Assembly: GCA_937880175.1 (NCBI GenBank)
Contig: CALFLO010000005.1
Location: 1 to 54,672, forward strand
DNA length: 54,672 nt
From: an uncultured Gluconobacter sp.
GTDB lineage: Bacteria; Pseudomonadota; Alphaproteobacteria; Acetobacterales; Acetobacteraceae
Reading direction: 5' to 3'
Below, in pieces: positions 51,545 through 54,672 of this stretch (its first letter is position 1; every line of letters begins with the position of its first letter). The notes under the pieces were generated by a model. It saw only the letters and a list, made by a program, of their open reading frames with translations, had not been told where the DNA came from and made no database searches. The translations under genes were made by a program, and so were the position numbers.

Positions 51545-52590
51545 GTGACGACTACCGCGAAACCGATCCGGCCCGTCAGCCCGAGGATACGGGCGAGGGC
51601 AGTCTGCGTCCTGAAACGCTTGCGGATTTCACGGGCCAGAAAGCCAGCCGCGAAAATCTGGCGATCTTCATCGAGGCCGCACGGGCGCGTGGCGAGGCGC
51701 TGGATCATGTGCTGCTGCATGGACCTCCAGGTCTGGGCAAGACGACGCTGGCGCAGATCGTGGCGCGGGAACTGGGTGTGGGGTTCCGGGCGACGTCCGG
51801 GCCGGTCATTCAGCGTGCGGGTGATCTTGCGGCGATCCTGACGAATCTTCAGCCGCGCGATGTGCTGTTCATTGACGAAATCCACCGTCTCCAGCCCGCG
51901 ATCGAGGAAGTCCTCTATCCGGCGATGGAAGATTTCCAGCTCGATCTGATCATCGGCGAAGGGCCTGCCGCGCGGTCCGTGCGGATCGATCTGGCGCCGT
52001 TTACGCTTGTGGCTGCAACCACGCGGGCGGGATTGCTGGCAACGCCATTGCGGGACCGCTTCGGGATTCCGCTGCGGCTGGTGTTCTATACGCCTGAAGA
52101 GCTGCGGGCGATCGTTTCGCGCGGGGCGGTAAAGCTCGGGATGCGTCTGACCGATGACGGCGCGCAGGAAATCGCCCAGCGCTCCCGTGGGACGCCGCGT
52201 ATTGCGGGGCGTCTGCTGCGTCGGGTGCGGGATTTCGCGCTCGTGTCGAAGCATTCCATCGTGGACCGCGACCTGGCCGATGCGGCTCTGGGGCGGCTCG
52301 AAGTGGATGAGCGCGGGCTGGATGCGATGGACCGGCGTTATCTCAAGCGGATTGCCGAGCATCATCATGGCGGTCCGGTCGGCGTGGAAACGCTGGCGGC
52401 GGGGCTTGCCGAAGCGCGCGATACGCTGGAAGACGTGATCGAGCCTTACCTGATTCAGGAAGGGCTTGTTCTGAGAACGGCCCGCGGGCGGATGCTGGGT
52501 GAGGCGGGATGGCGTCATCTCGGCCTGACACCGCCGGCGAGCCAGGTGGACCTGCTCTCCACGGTGGAGCAGGACGATTCCGCGCCCTGA
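51541..52590 (+). CDS. ruvB: Holliday junction DNA helicase motor RuvB
   Basis: 349 residues. AAA+ motor for branch migration: Walker A 'HGPPGLGKTTLAQI', Walker B 'DVLFIDEIHRLQPAIEE', sensor 'LVAATTRAGLLATPLRDRFG', and a C-terminal winged helix ('GLVLRTARGRMLGEAGWRHLGL'). Fourth of four overlapping genes. No LexA-type box was visible before yebC. Confidence 0.98.
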   Translation: MSDDYRETDPARQPEDTGEGSLRPETLADFTGQKASRENLAIFIEAARARGEALDHVLLHGPPGLGKTTLAQIVARELGVGFRATSGPVIQRAGDLAAILTNLQPRDVLFIDEIHRLQPAIEEVLYPAMEDFQLDLIIGEGPAARSVRIDLAPFTLVAATTRAGLLATPLRDRFGIPLRLVFYTPEELRAIVSRGAVKLGMRLTDDGAQEIAQRSRGTPRIAGRLLRRVRDFALVSKHSIVDRDLADAALGRLEVDERGLDAMDRRYLKRIAEHHHGGPVGVETLAAGLAEARDTLEDVIEPYLIQEGLVLRTARGRMLGEAGWRHLGLTPPASQVDLLSTVEQDDSAP

Positions 52591-52642
52591 AAACTCCTGA
52601 ACACGGTTCGGGGTATGGGCGCACCATGACTGGAGAAACAGT

Positions 52643-53068
52643 ATGGCCACGCACAAGATCAGGTTCCGGGTTTATTATGAAGACACCGACGCAGGTGGCA
52701 TCGTCTATCACGCGCGCTATCTGGGCTTTGCCGAACGCGCGCGGAGCGAGGCGATGCGGGATGCGGATGCGTCCGTCACCGAGCTTCTGAACGATTTCGG
52801 ACTGGTCTTCGTCGTGCGTCAGGCAGCGATCCGGTATCGCTCCCCGCTCCGACTCGATGACGAGATGGAAATCGAGACGGCGCTGGACGCCATGACTCCA
52901 ACGCGGCTGAAACTTTGTCAGACCGTCCGGAATTATTCCGGAGGTGGCGAAACAGCTACGGTTATTGACGTGGAACTGGCCTGTCTGAGTGCCACGGACA
53001 TGAAACCTGCCAAAATTCCGCCTCGGTGGCGTGATGCAGTGCGAAAACTGGAGGCAGGAGAGGTCTGA
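52643..53068 (+). CDS. ybgC: Tol-Pal-associated acyl-CoA thioesterase YbgC
   Basis: 141 residues, hotdog fold. The catalytic region is 'RVYYEDTDAGGIVYHARYLGFAERAR' with the conserved Asp of the 4-hydroxybenzoyl-CoA thioesterase class. It hydrolyses acyl-CoA or acyl-ACP and may link lipid supply to the Tol system. It lies between ruvB and tolQ, the common proteobacterial order. Confidence 0.94.
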   Translation: MATHKIRFRVYYEDTDAGGIVYHARYLGFAERARSEAMRDADASVTELLNDFGLVFVVRQAAIRYRSPLRLDDEMEIETALDAMTPTRLKLCQTVRNYSGGGETATVIDVELACLSATDMKPAKIPPRWRDAVRKLEAGEV

Positions 53069-53145
53069 CCCACTTTCCTGTTTCGTCATGAAGTGCAATG
53101 GAGAGTCCTGACCCGCAAGGGACAGGATCTGTACAGGAGAGAACA

Positions 53146-53889
53146 GTGGATCATGAGGTAAGTTCGAGTGCGCTTGGGGCGGTCGGTGCGGCCGGTCTTT
53201 CGCCTCTGGACCTGTTCCTGCACGCCTCCATCGTTGTAAAGCTGGTGATGCTGGGTCTGCTGCTGTGCAGCGCCGGCGTATGGGCGATCATTGCGGAAAA
53301 AATCATTCTCATCCGTCGCGTCAGCCGTGAGGCGACCGAGTTCGAGGACCGTTTCTGGTCGGGCGGATCGCTCGACGATCTCTACGAATCCGACGGTGCA
53401 CGTCCGACGCATCCGATGGCGGCCGTGTTCGGTGCGGCCATGGGGGAATGGCGCCGTTCCGCACGGATTGGCGGGATCGACCTGTCGCGGGGTGGTGTGC
53501 GTGAGCGCGTGGACCGCGCCATCGACATCACCGTCATGCGTGAGAACGACCGCCTGACGCGCCGTTTGATCTTTCTGGCAACGATTGGCCCGGTGGCGCC
53601 GTTCGTCGGCCTGTTCGGAACGGTCTGGGGTATCATGCACTCCTTCGCGTCCATTGCGCAGATGCACAACACCAACCTGTCCGTTGTGGCCCCCGGTATT
53701 TCCGAAGCCCTGTTCGCGACGGCCATTGGTCTCGTAACAGCCATTCCGGCTTATATTGCCTATAACGGTCTGAGCAATTCCTTCGAGAAGTTCGCTGATC
53801 GCATGGAAGCTTTCGGCACCGAGTTCGCGGCCATCCTGTCGCGTCAGTCCGAGGAACGTGCGGACGATTCGACCGGCGGGAAGGCCTGA
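53146..53889 (+). CDS. tolQ: Tol-Pal system protein TolQ
   Basis: 247 residues, three membrane helices. Partner of TolR in a proton channel that powers outer-membrane invagination. Family regions 'LFGTVWGIMHSF' and 'VVAPGISEALFATAIGLVTAIPAYIAYN' are intact. Start: GTG 53146 with AGGAG 6 bases before; the ATG at 53098 has no good site. Confidence 0.94.
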   Translation: MDHEVSSSALGAVGAAGLSPLDLFLHASIVVKLVMLGLLLCSAGVWAIIAEKIILIRRVSREATEFEDRFWSGGSLDDLYESDGARPTHPMAAVFGAAMGEWRRSARIGGIDLSRGGVRERVDRAIDITVMRENDRLTRRLIFLATIGPVAPFVGLFGTVWGIMHSFASIAQMHNTNLSVVAPGISEALFATAIGLVTAIPAYIAYNGLSNSFEKFADRMEAFGTEFAAILSRQSEERADDSTGGKA

Positions 53890-53892
53890 ACC

Positions 53893-54333
53893 ATGGGAAT
53901 GTCTGCGGGAGGACGGGCTGGAGGTGGCGGACGCCGTAAGCGTCGGCCCGCGTCGGAAATCAACGTCACACCGCTGGTGGACGTCATGCTGGTGCTGCTC
54001 ATCATTTTCATGGTGACGGCGCCGATGCTGACTAGTGGCGTTAATGTGGATCTGCCGAAGACGGATGCCAGCCCGGTCAATTCGGATACCAAGCCGATCA
54101 CGGTGTCCCTGAAGCCGGATGGCACGCTTTATCTGGGGGACCAGCAGGTAACGTCCGATCAACTCATCGATCAGCTCAAGGCGCAGTCGCAGAACGATCC
54201 GACCCACCGCATTTTCGTGCGTGCCGATGCCCATATCGACTATGGACAGGTGATGCAGGTCATGGGCCAGATCACGTCGGGCGGCTTCACGCATGTTGCG
54301 CTTCTCGCGCAGCAGCCCCAGAGCGGCCAGTAA
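53893..54333 (+). CDS. tolR: Tol-Pal system protein TolR
   Basis: 146 residues. One membrane helix holding D30 in 'INVTPLVDVMLVLLIIFMV', the proton-carrying residue. A periplasmic ExbD/TolR domain follows. It has a Gly/Arg-rich N-terminus. It starts 3 bases after tolQ. Confidence 0.95.
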   Translation: MGMSAGGRAGGGGRRKRRPASEINVTPLVDVMLVLLIIFMVTAPMLTSGVNVDLPKTDASPVNSDTKPITVSLKPDGTLYLGDQQVTSDQLIDQLKAQSQNDPTHRIFVRADAHIDYGQVMQVMGQITSGGFTHVALLAQQPQSGQ

Positions 54334-54345
54334 GAGGCTTCTGCC

Positions 54346-54672
54346 GTGGTCCGTCCACGCCGCTCTGATAACAGGCGCTTTCGTCACGCGCTTTACGGAT
54401 CAGCCGCCATTCATCTGGGGCTGATCGCGTATCTGCTTGTGCAGATCCCTCCTCCGACACCGCCCGAGCCACCTGAACCCCCGACGGTCCAGATGGAGTT
54501 CGATCAGGCTGGTCCGCCGACCCATCCGGTCAAGGGCGATCATCCGGCGCCTGCACTCGCTCCAGCCCCCGCACCTGTGAAGAACGAAGCGCCTCCCGCC
54601 CCGACGCCGCCTCTGAAGGCGCCGACGGAAGAGCCGCCACCGCCGCCACCGCCGCCCCAGCCTGTGCCGCCT
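54346..54672 (+). CDS. tolA: TolA-like envelope protein (3' end cut by window)
   Basis: The first 109 residues are visible from GTG 54346, which has AAGAGG 8 bases upstream, and the frame is open to the end. A basic start is followed by a single membrane helix ('LYGSAAIHLGLIAYLLVQI') and a Pro/Glu-rich stretch that gives way to Pro-Ala repeats. Position after tolR and this shape indicate TolA, whose C-terminus contacts Pal and TolB. The TonB-type C-terminus is outside the window. Confidence 0.85.
   Translation, partial: MVRPRRSDNRRFRHALYGSAAIHLGLIAYLLVQIPPPTPPEPPEPPTVQMEFDQAGPPTHPVKGDHPAPALAPAPAPVKNEAPPAPTPPLKAPTEEPPPPPPPPQPVPP

Noticed and set aside
1..54672. Mobile element or horizontally acquired island
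   Set aside because: No transposase, integrase, tRNA-end duplication or long terminal repeats; composition is even except for the short AT-rich gap near 7.7 kb.

Overview
The window looks like a chromosomal segment of an acetic acid bacterium (Acetobacteraceae, Alphaproteobacteria), most likely Gluconobacter or a close relative. The evidence is high GC with long antisense open frames, an ALAS-type HemA (the C4 route to 5-aminolevulinate), an ATP12-type F1 assembly chaperone, a fused IspDF, a SAM-II riboswitch in front of metZ, a type II NADH dehydrogenase, the ruvCAB-ybgC-tolQRA order, and a Hint-domain secreted-type protein. The genus is inferred from overall character, not from a database match. 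I saw no insertion sequence, prophage, CRISPR array or rRNA. One tRNA is present. Non-ATG starts are common, and many neighbours overlap by four bases (ATGA, GTGA or TTGA).

Layout. 1-5.7 kb: a truncated MFS transporter, a degenerate EAL-domain protein, a small unknown protein, a pirin divergent from a LysR regulator, and hemA overlapping the LysR stop. 5.7-10.3 kb: a large Hint-domain protein, an AT-rich regulatory gap, then a HisE-like protein without its metal ligands, cvpA and purF. 10.3-16.7 kb (minus strand): an orphan bacteriophytochrome kinase, a secreted S10-family peptidase, fumC and a DMT exporter. 16.8-22.2 kb (minus strand): a cytochrome c maturation operon ccmC-D-E-F-G-H-I, ending in a coupled zinc-ribbon membrane protein; ccmA and ccmB are not here.

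22.4-28.4 kb: an EVE-domain protein, secreted unknowns, an EcsC-family protein, a MAPEG protein, aat followed by a pair of related secreted proteins, a Gly/Pro-rich protein and a Bcp peroxiredoxin. 28.5-37.5 kb: a plus-strand run of a giant AsmA/YhdP-like protein, rarA, an RluC/RluD-type pseudouridine synthase, AsmA and ATP12, mostly with overlapping starts. 37.5-46.6 kb (mostly minus strand): a 43-residue membrane peptide, an LprI-like protein, ispDF-apaG, metZ under a SAM-II riboswitch and probable terminator, tRNA-Gly(CCC), a secreted unknown, a 2OG-Fe oxygenase, ndh, argJ and a SurA/PrsA-type prolyl isomerase. 46.9-54.7 kb (plus strand): secA, yebC, ruvC-ruvA-ruvB, ybgC, tolQ, tolR and the start of tolA.

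How they fit together. Much of the segment serves the envelope and respiration: haem synthesis (hemA), cytochrome c haem attachment (ccm), electron entry (ndh), ATP synthase assembly (ATP12), protein export and folding (secA, prolyl isomerase), envelope lipid handling (two AsmA-clan proteins) and cell-envelope integrity (tol). The least explained items are the inactive-looking HisE homologue beside cvpA-purF, the Hint protein, the orphan red-light sensor, the zinc-ribbon protein of the ccm operon, and the paired secreted proteins after aat.
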